From: DYHD01 sp964411065
GTDB taxonomy: Bacteria; Nitrospirota; Thermodesulfovibrionia; Thermodesulfovibrionales; Dissulfurispiraceae
Direction: 5' to 3'
NCBI GenBank assembly: GCA_964411065.1
Contig: CAYPJO010000094.1
Coordinates: 1 to 5,276, forward strand
Length of the DNA stretch: 5,276 nucleotides
The position numbers were made by a program, and so were the translations under genes. Positions within the stretch are counted from its first letter, which is position 1; each line of letters opens with the position of its first letter. Of the stretch, positions 1-5,238 are shown piece by piece. Under the pieces are notes generated by a model. That model made no database searches, was not told where the DNA came from, and saw nothing but the letters and a program-made list of their open reading frames with translations.

Positions 1-227
1 TCTTATTTTAAACTAAAATAATCAAAAATTTATCTCCTCTAATATCCATAGAATTTTTAACTGTCTACTAAATTCACATTCTGTTGCAAAAAGTATACAT
101 ATAATTATACGATTACCTGATAAAAAGCTTCTTCGATTGCTACTTTCCATAGAAAAAAGCTGGTATATTTATTGCTTAAAGCTATTTTTGATTAAAATAT
201 TTTCGATTAAAACTGATTAATTTTTTC
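1..227. other. AT-rich non-coding upstream region
   Basis: No convincing gene or gene end is visible on either strand before the porin promoter. The stretch is strongly AT-rich and holds an imperfect palindrome at 93-110 (GTATA...TATAC arms), three short AAAGCT copies (ending at 129, 161 and 183) and several CGATTA/TGATTA copies. The last three of these crowd the -35 box and are listed separately. It is best read as the far upstream regulatory or spacer part of the porin promoter. The neighbour to the left is unknown. Confidence 0.5.
189..222 (+). repeat. Three GATTAA direct repeats upstream of porin promoter
   Basis: The core GATTAA occurs at 190, 205 and 215, inside TTGATTAAAAT, TCGATTAAAAC and CTGATTAATT. 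The cluster ends 5 bp before the -35 box at 228. Two more loose copies lie at 110-115 (CGATTA) and 134-139 (CGATTG). The position suits an activator site or an AT-rich UP element contacted by the RNA polymerase alpha subunit. Copies start 15 and 10 bp apart, and in AT-rich DNA such repeats can also arise by chance. Confidence 0.3.
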
Positions 228-256
228 TTGACAAAAAAATATTTTCATGGTATAAA
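228..256 (+). promoter_or_regulatory. Strong sigma70-type promoter for the porin
   Basis: A perfect -35 box TTGACA (228-233) is followed after exactly 17 bp by TATAAA (251-256). An extended -10 dinucleotide TG at 248-249 is correctly placed one base before the -10. It is the best promoter in the window. Transcription should begin near 263, giving a leader of about 133 nt before the GTG start of the porin. The strength fits an abundant outer-membrane protein. Confidence 0.88.
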
Positions 257-261
257 ATTTA

Positions 262-282
262 AAACTCCTCTAAGAGTAGTTT
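262..282 (+). other. 5'-terminal mRNA hairpin of the porin leader
   Basis: AAACT (262-266) pairs with AGTTT (278-282). After one C-T mismatch, CTC (268-270) pairs with GAG (274-276) around a TAA loop. With transcription starting near 263 this would lie at the extreme 5' end of the message, a position known in other bacteria to protect mRNA from 5'-dependent decay. It is modest in strength, and the function is inferred. Confidence 0.4.
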
Positions 283-346
283 AAACATAAAGGGGGTGAG
301 AGAGGGTATAGAGAGTAGAGAAAGATTTTTTTCTTATATTTTGTAA

Positions 347-363
347 ATCCGCCCTTGGCGGAT
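347..363 (+). other. GC-rich leader hairpin
   Basis: ATCCGCC (347-353) and GGCGGAT (357-363) form a perfect 7-bp stem with a CTT triloop, the most GC-rich spot in the leader. It is followed by ATATATTAC rather than a T run, so it is not a terminator. It stands about 20 nt before the Shine-Dalgarno sequence. Possible roles are mRNA stability, a protein-binding site, or insulating the downstream ribosome-site hairpin. Confidence 0.6.
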
Positions 364-374
364 ATATTACTGAA

Positions 375-393
375 CTAACCAAAGGGGGTTAGG
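375..393 (+). promoter_or_regulatory. Shine-Dalgarno site within a potential hairpin
   Basis: The porin ribosome-binding sequence is AAAGGGGG (381-388), 7 nt before the GTG at 396, with a second AGGA at 391-394. CTAACC (375-380) is exactly complementary to GGTTAG (387-392), leaving AAAGGG as a 6-nt loop. The stem ties up two of the five Gs and the following TTAG, so the strong ribosome site could be partly masked. Whether this is regulatory or chance cannot be settled from one sequence. Confidence 0.5.
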
Positions 394-395
394 AA

Positions 396-1790
396 GTGAA
401 AAAATACTTATCAATTCTCTTAGCAGTTGTTTTGGTTCTTGGCTTCTCAGCAAGTGCTTTTGCTATTCATGCCTCCATACCTGCTGAGACAGCTTCAGTA
501 GTATCAGCAAAGGATGTTCAAATCAGGCTGGGTGGAGAAATAAGAGTAAGGGGATGGTATCAGGATAATATTACCAATTACACAGTAACTGAAAATGCAA
601 CTACAGGCTTCCCATATGCAGGTAGCTCGCAGGCAAGATATGATCAAAGAGTTAGACTTGCAGTTGACGTGAAAGCAGGAGCCAATCTGTCTGGAAGAAT
701 CCTTTTAGAGACTGGCTCAACAGATACTGGTACCCCCAACAATTCCACAGATGTTACTGTATGGGGTAACTTAGCAGCTACTGAAGGTGGTAGAAAGCAA
801 GCTACTCTTGATACCGTTGTAGAAGCATGGATTGCCTATACAGGGAGTGGTCTTTTTGGTGTTCCAGCAGGCATTAAAATTGGTCATATGCCCTTTATGA
901 TCGGAGCAGGGCAGTTTTATGATCATAGAAGATTTGGAGATGACGCTATCCTTCTCGTTATCGAGCCCACAAAGGAATTGGAACTCAATTTTGCTACTGT
1001 AAAGGTAAAAGAAGGCAGTAGTATAGACAACACTGATGATACAGACCTTTACACTCTCATGGCAACTTACAAAGTCGATAAAGATAACACCGTGGGCGCA
1101 AACTATACTTATGTCAATAATTCTGATAGCGAAATGAGCCTTCAGAACATTGGCCTTTTTGCAAGAGGCAAATTGATGGGCTTAGGTTACAGAGCAGCAG
1201 TCGACTTCCAGTTTGGTGATTTAACTCCAACAGTCAAGGCAAGAGGTTGGGCTGCATCAGTTGGCTTAAACTATAAGCTCGATCCTGTCACAGTGAGAGC
1301 TTCCTTTGGATATGGTTCGGGGGATAAACGTAGCACTGCTAACAAAGATGAGATGTTCTATACCTCTTTAGCTAATGTGATCAATTACACAGTAGTCTAT
1401 GATTACAGAGTAAGCACAGCAGCTGCACTTGCTACAGCATCTCCATATGGTGAACTTGGCACAAAATACAGACTCGGAACAGGTTTATCAAATACCACTT
1501 ACTATAATCTCGGCGCAGACTTTAGCCCAATGAAAGACCTTACCCTTGCACTCGATCTCTTCTATTTGAGAGCCTCAAGGATTCTTGCTCCTACAGGTTA
1601 TGGGAGTGACAAAGAGATCGGAACAGAAATTGACCTTAAGGCAACTTACAAGATTGCAAAGAATCTCACATACTTCATCAATAGCGGTATCCTCTTTGCA
1701 GGCGACTTCTACAAAGCTGCAGCAACTGGACCGACAAGTGATCCAAAGAATGCCATTGTGTTCCACCATGGACTTACCTTTAGCTTCTAA
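396..1790 (+). CDS. Outer-membrane beta-barrel porin-like protein
   Basis: The product has 464 residues and begins with a classical Sec signal peptide: MKK, a hydrophobic core LLAVVLVLG, and SASAFA with likely cleavage after Ala23. The rest is rich in alternating hydrophobic/polar strands, Gly, Thr, Asn and aromatic residues, and ends in Phe (FHHGLTFSF), the C-terminal signature recognised by the BAM machinery. The early 'QIRLGGEIRVRGWYQDN' looks like a first barrel strand. The central 'KIGHMPFMIGAGQFYDHRRFG' (about 161-181) is typical of porins/alginate-export-like barrels in which a loop folds inwards. The GTG start is supported by AAAGGGGG 7 nt upstream and by the signal peptide. It is a single-gene unit between its own promoter and terminator. 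Substrate is unknown. A role in zinc entry is possible from the neighbours but not shown, and it is not a TonB-dependent receptor such as ZnuD (no plug domain). Confidence 0.85.
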   Translation: MKKYLSILLAVVLVLGFSASAFAIHASIPAETASVVSAKDVQIRLGGEIRVRGWYQDNITNYTVTENATTGFPYAGSSQARYDQRVRLAVDVKAGANLSGRILLETGSTDTGTPNNSTDVTVWGNLAATEGGRKQATLDTVVEAWIAYTGSGLFGVPAGIKIGHMPFMIGAGQFYDHRRFGDDAILLVIEPTKELELNFATVKVKEGSSIDNTDDTDLYTLMATYKVDKDNTVGANYTYVNNSDSEMSLQNIGLFARGKLMGLGYRAAVDFQFGDLTPTVKARGWAASVGLNYKLDPVTVRASFGYGSGDKRSTANKDEMFYTSLANVINYTVVYDYRVSTAAALATASPYGELGTKYRLGTGLSNTTYYNLGADFSPMKDLTLALDLFYLRASRILAPTGYGSDKEIGTEIDLKATYKIAKNLTYFINSGILFAGDFYKAAATGPTSDPKNAIVFHHGLTFSF

Positions 1791-1805
1791 AATGGCTTAA
1801 CTCAT

Positions 1806-1839
1806 AAAAGAGGCTATACCAAAGGTATAGCCTCTTTTT
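1806..1839 (+). terminator. Strong intrinsic terminator after the porin
   Basis: The segment 1809-1820 (AGAGGCTATACC) pairs perfectly with 1824-1835 (GGTATAGCCTCT) around an AAA loop. Flanking A's and T's extend the stem to about 15 bp, and a T run to 1839 follows. It begins 16 bp after the porin stop and should isolate the porin message from the zinc-uptake genes, so zur needs its own promoter in the short space that follows. Confidence 0.93.
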
Positions 1840-1855
1840 AATGCCCCTTTTTAAA

Positions 1856-1877
1856 TAGAAATCATTTTCATTTTCTA
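1856..1877. promoter_or_regulatory. Candidate Zur/Fur-family operator at the zur start
   Basis: A 22-bp element has perfect 6-bp inverted arms TAGAAA (1856-1861) and TTTCTA (1872-1877) around TCATTTTCAT. Read on the minus strand, 1858-1875 gives GAAAAT-GAAAAT-GATTTC, close to the repeated GATAAT hexamers of a Fur box and to the GAAAATGATTTTC style of actinobacterial Zur boxes. It lies between the terminator and the ATG at 1880, so binding would block initiation or early elongation. This fits autoregulation by the adjacent regulator. AT-rich DNA makes partial Fur-box matches common, but the symmetry and position strengthen the call. No convincing -35/-10 pair is visible: TTAAAT at 1851-1856 could be a -10, with no -35 match. 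Confidence 0.6.
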
Positions 1878-1879
1878 AA

Positions 1880-2356
1880 ATGGACAACAAATTTAGACTC
1901 ATACTTAAAGAACTGAATATAAAGGCTACTCCTAAGAGAGTTGCCATATTGGAAACCCTTGCAGGAAAACCCCTTTATATGTCTCCTGACGAAGTATGGA
2001 GGCACATTAAAGAGAGATTCAAAAGAGTTGGGTTACCAACTATATACAGGAATTTAGAAGAGCTTTCAGAATATGGGATAATATCCAAGGTAATCCATCC
2101 TAACCGTCGGCTCTACTATTATTTTTGTCAAAAAAATGAGCACCATCATCATTTTATCTGTATCTCTTGCAGAAAGGTTAGGGAGATAGAATTATGTAAT
2201 ATCTCAGAGATCGAGAAAGATATAGAGAAAACTTTAAATGGCAAAGTTTTAGACCACATTTTACAATTAAATGGTCTGTGCGTTGAGTGTCTGAATTCTA
2301 AAAATGATAGCCTATTAGATAAAAGGTTAAAATGGTGGTCTCAGGAACTAGTTTGA
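1880..2356 (+). CDS. zur: Zinc uptake regulator, Fur family (Zur)
   Basis: The 158-residue protein has the Fur family layout: an N-terminal winged helix (about 1-75) with recognition-helix motif GLPTIYRNLEELSEYGII (51-68), then a metal-binding dimerisation domain. HHHH (88-91) precedes C94-x2-C97, and C134-x2-C137 completes the structural Cys4 zinc site. Zinc specificity is suggested by Cys83: with His89 and His91 it matches the C-x5-H-x-H spacing, 3 residues before the CxxC, of the sensory site in characterised Zur proteins, where Fur and PerR carry Glu/Asp. Tyr33 stands where PerR has the Fe-ligand His37. With bound zinc the dimer should repress uptake genes. The start is fixed by an in-frame stop at 1856-1858 and by family alignment, although no Shine-Dalgarno is visible. 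It leads the znu cluster. Iron- or manganese-responsive function is less likely but not excluded. Confidence 0.85.
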   Translation: MDNKFRLILKELNIKATPKRVAILETLAGKPLYMSPDEVWRHIKERFKRVGLPTIYRNLEELSEYGIISKVIHPNRRLYYYFCQKNEHHHHFICISCRKVREIELCNISEIEKDIEKTLNGKVLDHILQLNGLCVECLNSKNDSLLDKRLKWWSQELV

Positions 2357-2466
2357 TGTATATATTAAAAGAAATTGAAGTTTACGATGATCATCTGAAT
2401 TTTAGCACAGGTATAGAGGTAAAATTTTCAAAGTGCTATATGGAATTTTCCAAAATGACGATTTGA
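2356..2466 (+). CDS. Possible 36-residue small protein, unknown function
   Basis: The ATG at 2356 overlaps the zur stop (TGATG, 2354-2358), a classical arrangement for coupled translation, and AGGA at 2343-2346 is a reasonable ribosome site with 9-nt spacing. The frame runs 36 codons to TGA at 2464-2466. The peptide starts MYILKEIEVYDDHLNFSTG and is mixed in charge, without signal peptide, membrane segment or CxxC motif; I do not recognise it. It fills most of the otherwise unexplained gap before znuA. It could be a real small protein, a leader ORF, or the remnant of a larger gene. Short open frames are common by chance, so the translation signals are the main support. Confidence 0.3.
   Translation: MYILKEIEVYDDHLNFSTGIEVKFSKCYMEFSKMTI
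2386..2395. promoter_or_regulatory. Perfect palindrome GATGATCATC, possible operator
   Basis: This is an exact 10-bp palindrome 30 bp past the zur stop and 110 bp before znuA. The GAT/ATC half-sites recall Fur-family boxes, and the position would suit a second control point for znuA. It also lies inside the small ORF at 2356-2466, no clear promoter surrounds it, and it does not match the TAGAAA/TTTCTA element upstream of zur. Weak candidate only. Confidence 0.2.
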
Positions 2467-2471
2467 GGATG

Positions 2472-2490
2472 AGACTATAAGTTAGAGTCT
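2472..2490 (+). other. Small hairpin before znuA
   Basis: AGACT (2472-2476) pairs with AGTCT (2486-2490) across a 9-nt loop, ending 15 nt before the znuA ATG. There is no T run, so it is not a terminator. znuA has no evident Shine-Dalgarno in the remaining ATATCGATTACAACA. The hairpin may bring an upstream ribosome closer to the start or be incidental. Confidence 0.25.
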
Positions 2491-2505
2491 ATATCGATTA
2501 CAACA

Positions 2506-3456
2506 ATGAATTATCAAAGATTTAAATTAATGATAATCTATTTTATTCTTTCTTTACTTTTATTCTTCATCGCTTCCTGTGAGAGAAAGGATATTAAGAT
2601 AACTGAGACATCTCATAAAATTACTGTTATTACAACTCTTTTCCCTCTATATGATTTCACAAAGGAGATCGCAAAAGAGAGAGCCAATGTTATACTTCTT
2701 CTCCCGCCAGGCATTGAACCTCATAGTTTTAATCCAAGACCTTCAGATATTGCAACCATCAAAAAAGCCGATATATTCATCTTTACAAATATTTATATGG
2801 AACCTTGGGCTAAGGATATTTTAAAAGATAGCTTTGATAAACAACTCCTGATAATTGACTCAAGTAAAGGTATAGAATTAATAAAAGGCGGCAATCATCA
2901 TCACAAAGATCACAGGGAACCCATCTTTGATCCCCATATCTGGCTTGACCTCTCAAAAGCTCTTAGAATGATTGATAATATATTAGAAGGCTTGATTACA
3001 AAAGATCCTTTGAATACTGAACACTATATAAACAACGCAAACCAGTACAAAGCAAAATTAATGGAATTAGATGAGAGATTTAAAAAGACATTATCGACAT
3101 GCAAAAAAAATACTTTTATAAGCGGTGGTCATTTAAGCTTTTCCTATCTGGCAAAACGATATAATCTTAATTATCTTGCCGCCTATGAGAGCCTATCTCC
3201 TGATGCAGAACCTACTCCATCACAGATGTTAAAAATAATAGGGGCAATGAAAAAACATGGTTTAAATCATATTTTTACAGAAGAATTAATAGAACCTCGG
3301 ATGGCTCAAATGATCGCTGAAGAGACAAAAGCCCAAATACTGACGCTCAACGCGGGTCATAACATTTCTAAAGATCTTTTCGAGAAAGGTGTGACCTTTA
3401 TCTCTCTCATGGAGAAAAATCTTCAGAACTTAAAGATTGCACTACAATGCCAGTAG
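2506..3456 (+). CDS. znuA: Zinc ABC transporter substrate-binding lipoprotein
   Basis: The 316-residue protein is a cluster A-I (TroA/ZnuA family) periplasmic metal receptor, normal in length. The N-terminus has Arg5/Lys7, a hydrophobic stretch and lipobox I22-A23-S24-Cys25, so it should be lipid-anchored at Cys25. Metal ligands are visible at His73 (IEPHSF), His144 (DPHIWLD) and His209 (SGGHLSFSYLAKRY). A short His-rich loop (HHHKDH, 131-136) between the first two is a mark of zinc rather than manganese receptors. The usual fourth acidic position near the C-terminus reads LNAGHN, with Asn282 in place of Asp. The ATG at 2506 is preferred over Met9 because it keeps the positive charges; an in-frame stop at 2470-2472 rules out a longer form. 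It hands zinc to ZnuB. Its last 10 nt overlap znuC. Confidence 0.92.
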   Translation: MNYQRFKLMIIYFILSLLLFFIASCERKDIKITETSHKITVITTLFPLYDFTKEIAKERANVILLLPPGIEPHSFNPRPSDIATIKKADIFIFTNIYMEPWAKDILKDSFDKQLLIIDSSKGIELIKGGNHHHKDHREPIFDPHIWLDLSKALRMIDNILEGLITKDPLNTEHYINNANQYKAKLMELDERFKKTLSTCKKNTFISGGHLSFSYLAKRYNLNYLAAYESLSPDAEPTPSQMLKIIGAMKKHGLNHIFTEELIEPRMAQMIAEETKAQILTLNAGHNISKDLFEKGVTFISLMEKNLQNLKIALQCQ

Positions 3457-4202
3457 ATATCATAACTGTAGAAAATTTAACTGTTCGTTATAATTCCATA
3501 GATGTCATAGAGGATATTAGTTTTTCTGTAAAGCAAGGTGATTATATTGGACTTGTTGGACCAAATGGTTCTGGGAAAACTACTCTTATAAAAACAATCT
3601 TAGGAATAATTAAACCTGCTAAGGGTAAAATCAAGCTTTTTGGATACGATCCTGAAGTTTTTACTATGTGGGATAAGATTGGTTATCTTCCTCAGAAGAT
3701 GAGTGCCCACAATCCCAGTTTCCCTACCACCGTTGAAGAGGTAGTTGCACTGGGACTTTTATCTAAGAAAAAATTCCCAAAGAGGATAAACAGTAATGAT
3801 AAAATAGCCATATATAGAGTAATGGAACTCCTTGGGATAGCGGATATCAGACAAAGGCTATTTTCTACTCTATCTCGGGGGCAACAACAAAGAGTTTTAG
3901 TGGCACGAACCTTTGTAAATGAACCTGAACTACTCCTATTAGATGAACCTACCACAGCTTTTGATCCAGAGATTAGAGAAAACTTCTTCTCCCTTATGGA
4001 AAAAATCAATTTGGAGAAAGGGGCAACTATCATTTTAGTGACACATGATATAGGTAGCATAGGAAAATACGCCTTTAAACTTCTTTATCTGGATAAAGAA
4101 ATAATCTTTTATGGGAGTTTTGATGAATTTTGTCGCTCCGAGAGTATGTCAAGCTATTTTGGCAAGGCTTCACAACATATAATCTGCCATCAGCATGATT
4201 AA
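3447..4202 (+). CDS. znuC: Zinc ABC transporter ATP-binding protein
   Basis: The 251-residue cytoplasmic ATPase has all expected motifs in order: Walker A GPNGSGKTT (38-46), Q-loop Gln83, signature LSRGQQQRV (142-150), Walker B ELLLLDEP (161-168), D-loop TAFD (170-173) and switch His200 (VTHD). The first Gly of the usual LSGGQ is Arg144, a tolerated variation. The opening IITVENLTVRYNS and the full length match metal-type (ZnuC/MntB) ATPases. It ends in HIICHQHD, a small Cys/His cluster that could bind metal. The start overlaps the znuA stop (10 nt), implying translational coupling, and no Shine-Dalgarno is evident. It should pair with ZnuB as an ATPase dimer powering zinc import. Confidence 0.93.
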   Translation: MPVDIITVENLTVRYNSIDVIEDISFSVKQGDYIGLVGPNGSGKTTLIKTILGIIKPAKGKIKLFGYDPEVFTMWDKIGYLPQKMSAHNPSFPTTVEEVVALGLLSKKKFPKRINSNDKIAIYRVMELLGIADIRQRLFSTLSRGQQQRVLVARTFVNEPELLLLDEPTTAFDPEIRENFFSLMEKINLEKGATIILVTHDIGSIGKYAFKLLYLDKEIIFYGSFDEFCRSESMSSYFGKASQHIICHQHD

Positions 4203-4431
4203 AGAAAAATTCTTAGAGTTAAAGTTTTTATAACAAATGAAACTTCGAGGCCGATAAAAAAATCAGGATTAAATTTATGTTACCTAAAGATTATGGGAAA
4301 CTCAAAGTTTTACCTTCAAAAATATCGCCCCAATAGAAATTCACACAATCTAAAAGCAGTCATTATTTGTCTTAGGCATAATTAAAAGATATATAAGTTG
4401 AGCATTTTTTAGATTTATTCACTAAATTGCA
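4203..4431 (+). other. Unusual znuC-znuB gap, possible decayed gene
   Basis: The gap is 229 bp where znuC and znuB usually abut. An ATG at 4195-4197 overlaps the znuC stop and reads MIKEKFLELKFL before TAA at 4231. In the znuC frame there is no stop from 4203 to TAA at 4383-4385 (60 codons), with an ATG at 4293 lacking a ribosome site. A third frame is open from 4241 to 4333 (NFEADKKIRIKFMLPKDYGK...), running across seven A's at 4256-4262. No family is recognised. The pattern would fit a small gene broken by frameshifts, but chance open frames are also plausible. No terminator is present, so transcription into znuB can continue. Confidence 0.35.
4367..4395 (+). promoter_or_regulatory. Weak candidate promoter for znuB
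   Basis: TTGTCT (4367-4372) and TATATA (4390-4395) are separated by 17 bp, each matching the sigma70 consensus at four of six positions. A start near 4402 would leave about 30 nt before the znuB ATG. In DNA this AT-rich such pairs are common, so read-through from znuC remains the simpler source of znuB transcript. Confidence 0.2.
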
Positions 4432-5238
4432 ATGGACATAATCGAACTTCTCAGTTATAGCTTTATTCAGAGGGCTATTATAGCAGGTCTTTTGATTGCA
4501 GTCACCTGTTCCCTCTTAGGAACTCAACTGGTCTTACGAAGACTATCCCTCATAGGGGATGGCTTAGCTCATGTTACCTTTAGTGGCGTAGCATTAGGAA
4601 TAGTCTTTGGAGTCTATCCCCTTTATACCGCAATACCAGTAGTTATTCTCTGTTCCTTAGGCATAGTGAAACTCATAGAAAAGGCAAGGATTTACGGTGA
4701 TGCAGCGATAGGAATTGTCTCTTCCTTAGGAATAGCTACTGGTGTTATACTTGCAACTTTTGCAGGTGGGTTTAATGTAGATCTTTTTAGCTTCCTCTTT
4801 GGCAATATACTGACCATCAGTACAGAAGATGTGATAACCTCAATAGCCCTTTTTATCGTTACTTTATTCATCTTTTACTTTTTTTATCAAGAGATATTCT
4901 CAATAACCTTTGATGAAGAATTCGCACGCACTTTAGGTATAAAGACCAAAAGATTAAACGCTTTGCTTGTCATTATGACCTCAGTAACCGTTGTTCTTGC
5001 AATGAAAATTGTTGGAATAATGCTTACTTCTGCATTATTAATAATGCCTGCAGTCTGCTCTTTTCAGATAGCAAAGGGATTTAAAAATTCATTAATAATT
5101 GCAACTTTTATCTCTACAATATCAGTAATCTCTGGCATTTTTATATCTCTATTGTTCAACTTACCAACTGGTGCTTGCATAATAATAACGAATTTCCTTT
5201 TTCTTTTAATCATACTTGTTTATAAGTCGAGAGTATAA
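4432..5238 (+). CDS. znuB: Zinc ABC transporter membrane permease
   Basis: The 268-residue protein is a polytopic ABC-3 family permease with about seven to eight hydrophobic segments (roughly 14-34, 48-78 as one or two, 92-112, 131-152, 177-207, 220-242, 247-264). Family landmarks are RRLSLIGDGLAH (36-47), GDAAIGIVSSLG (89-100), DLFSFLFGNIL (117-127), the cytoplasmic coupling stretch TFDEEFARTLGI (159-170) that contacts the ATPase, and KIVGIMLTSALLIMPA (192-207). Length and N-terminus (MDIIELLSYSFIQRAIIAGLL) match full-length ZnuB. It forms the zinc channel with ZnuA outside and ZnuC inside. No Shine-Dalgarno is seen before the ATG; the sequence ATTGCAAT overlaps the start. Manganese transport by related permeases is possible, but the Zur and His-loop context favours zinc. 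Confidence 0.92.
   Translation: MDIIELLSYSFIQRAIIAGLLIAVTCSLLGTQLVLRRLSLIGDGLAHVTFSGVALGIVFGVYPLYTAIPVVILCSLGIVKLIEKARIYGDAAIGIVSSLGIATGVILATFAGGFNVDLFSFLFGNILTISTEDVITSIALFIVTLFIFYFFYQEIFSITFDEEFARTLGIKTKRLNALLVIMTSVTVVLAMKIVGIMLTSALLIMPAVCSFQIAKGFKNSLIIATFISTISVISGIFISLLFNLPTGACIIITNFLFLLIILVYKSRV

Noticed and set aside
100..105. Perfect TATAAT box
   Set aside because: No acceptable -35 at 16-18 bp on the + strand and no gene starts nearby; expected by chance in such AT-rich DNA.
296..346. Possible 16-codon leader peptide starting at GTG 296
   Set aside because: The putative ribosome site runs straight into the GTG, leaving almost no spacing, and the peptide has no run of regulatory codons.
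347..363. GC-rich hairpin as an attenuator/terminator
   Set aside because: It is followed by ATATATTAC, not a T run, so it cannot act as a standard intrinsic terminator.
1575..1769. Minus-strand open frame of 64 codons within the porin
   Set aside because: It lies entirely antisense to a clear beta-barrel gene, has no recognisable motif, and is a by-product of porin codon use.
1585..1800. Plus-strand 71-codon frame overlapping the porin 3' end
   Set aside because: Out-of-frame shadow of the porin with low-complexity Gln/Thr/Leu composition and no ribosome site.
2441..2452. TGGAA-TT-TTCCA inverted repeat as a Zur box
   Set aside because: The arms are only 5 bp and the sequence does not resemble the element upstream of zur; kept out as probable chance symmetry.
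3692..4060. Minus-strand 122-codon frame
   Set aside because: It is antisense to the conserved znuC motifs (signature, Walker B, switch His) and is rich in Ser and Cys from reverse reading; no domain seen.
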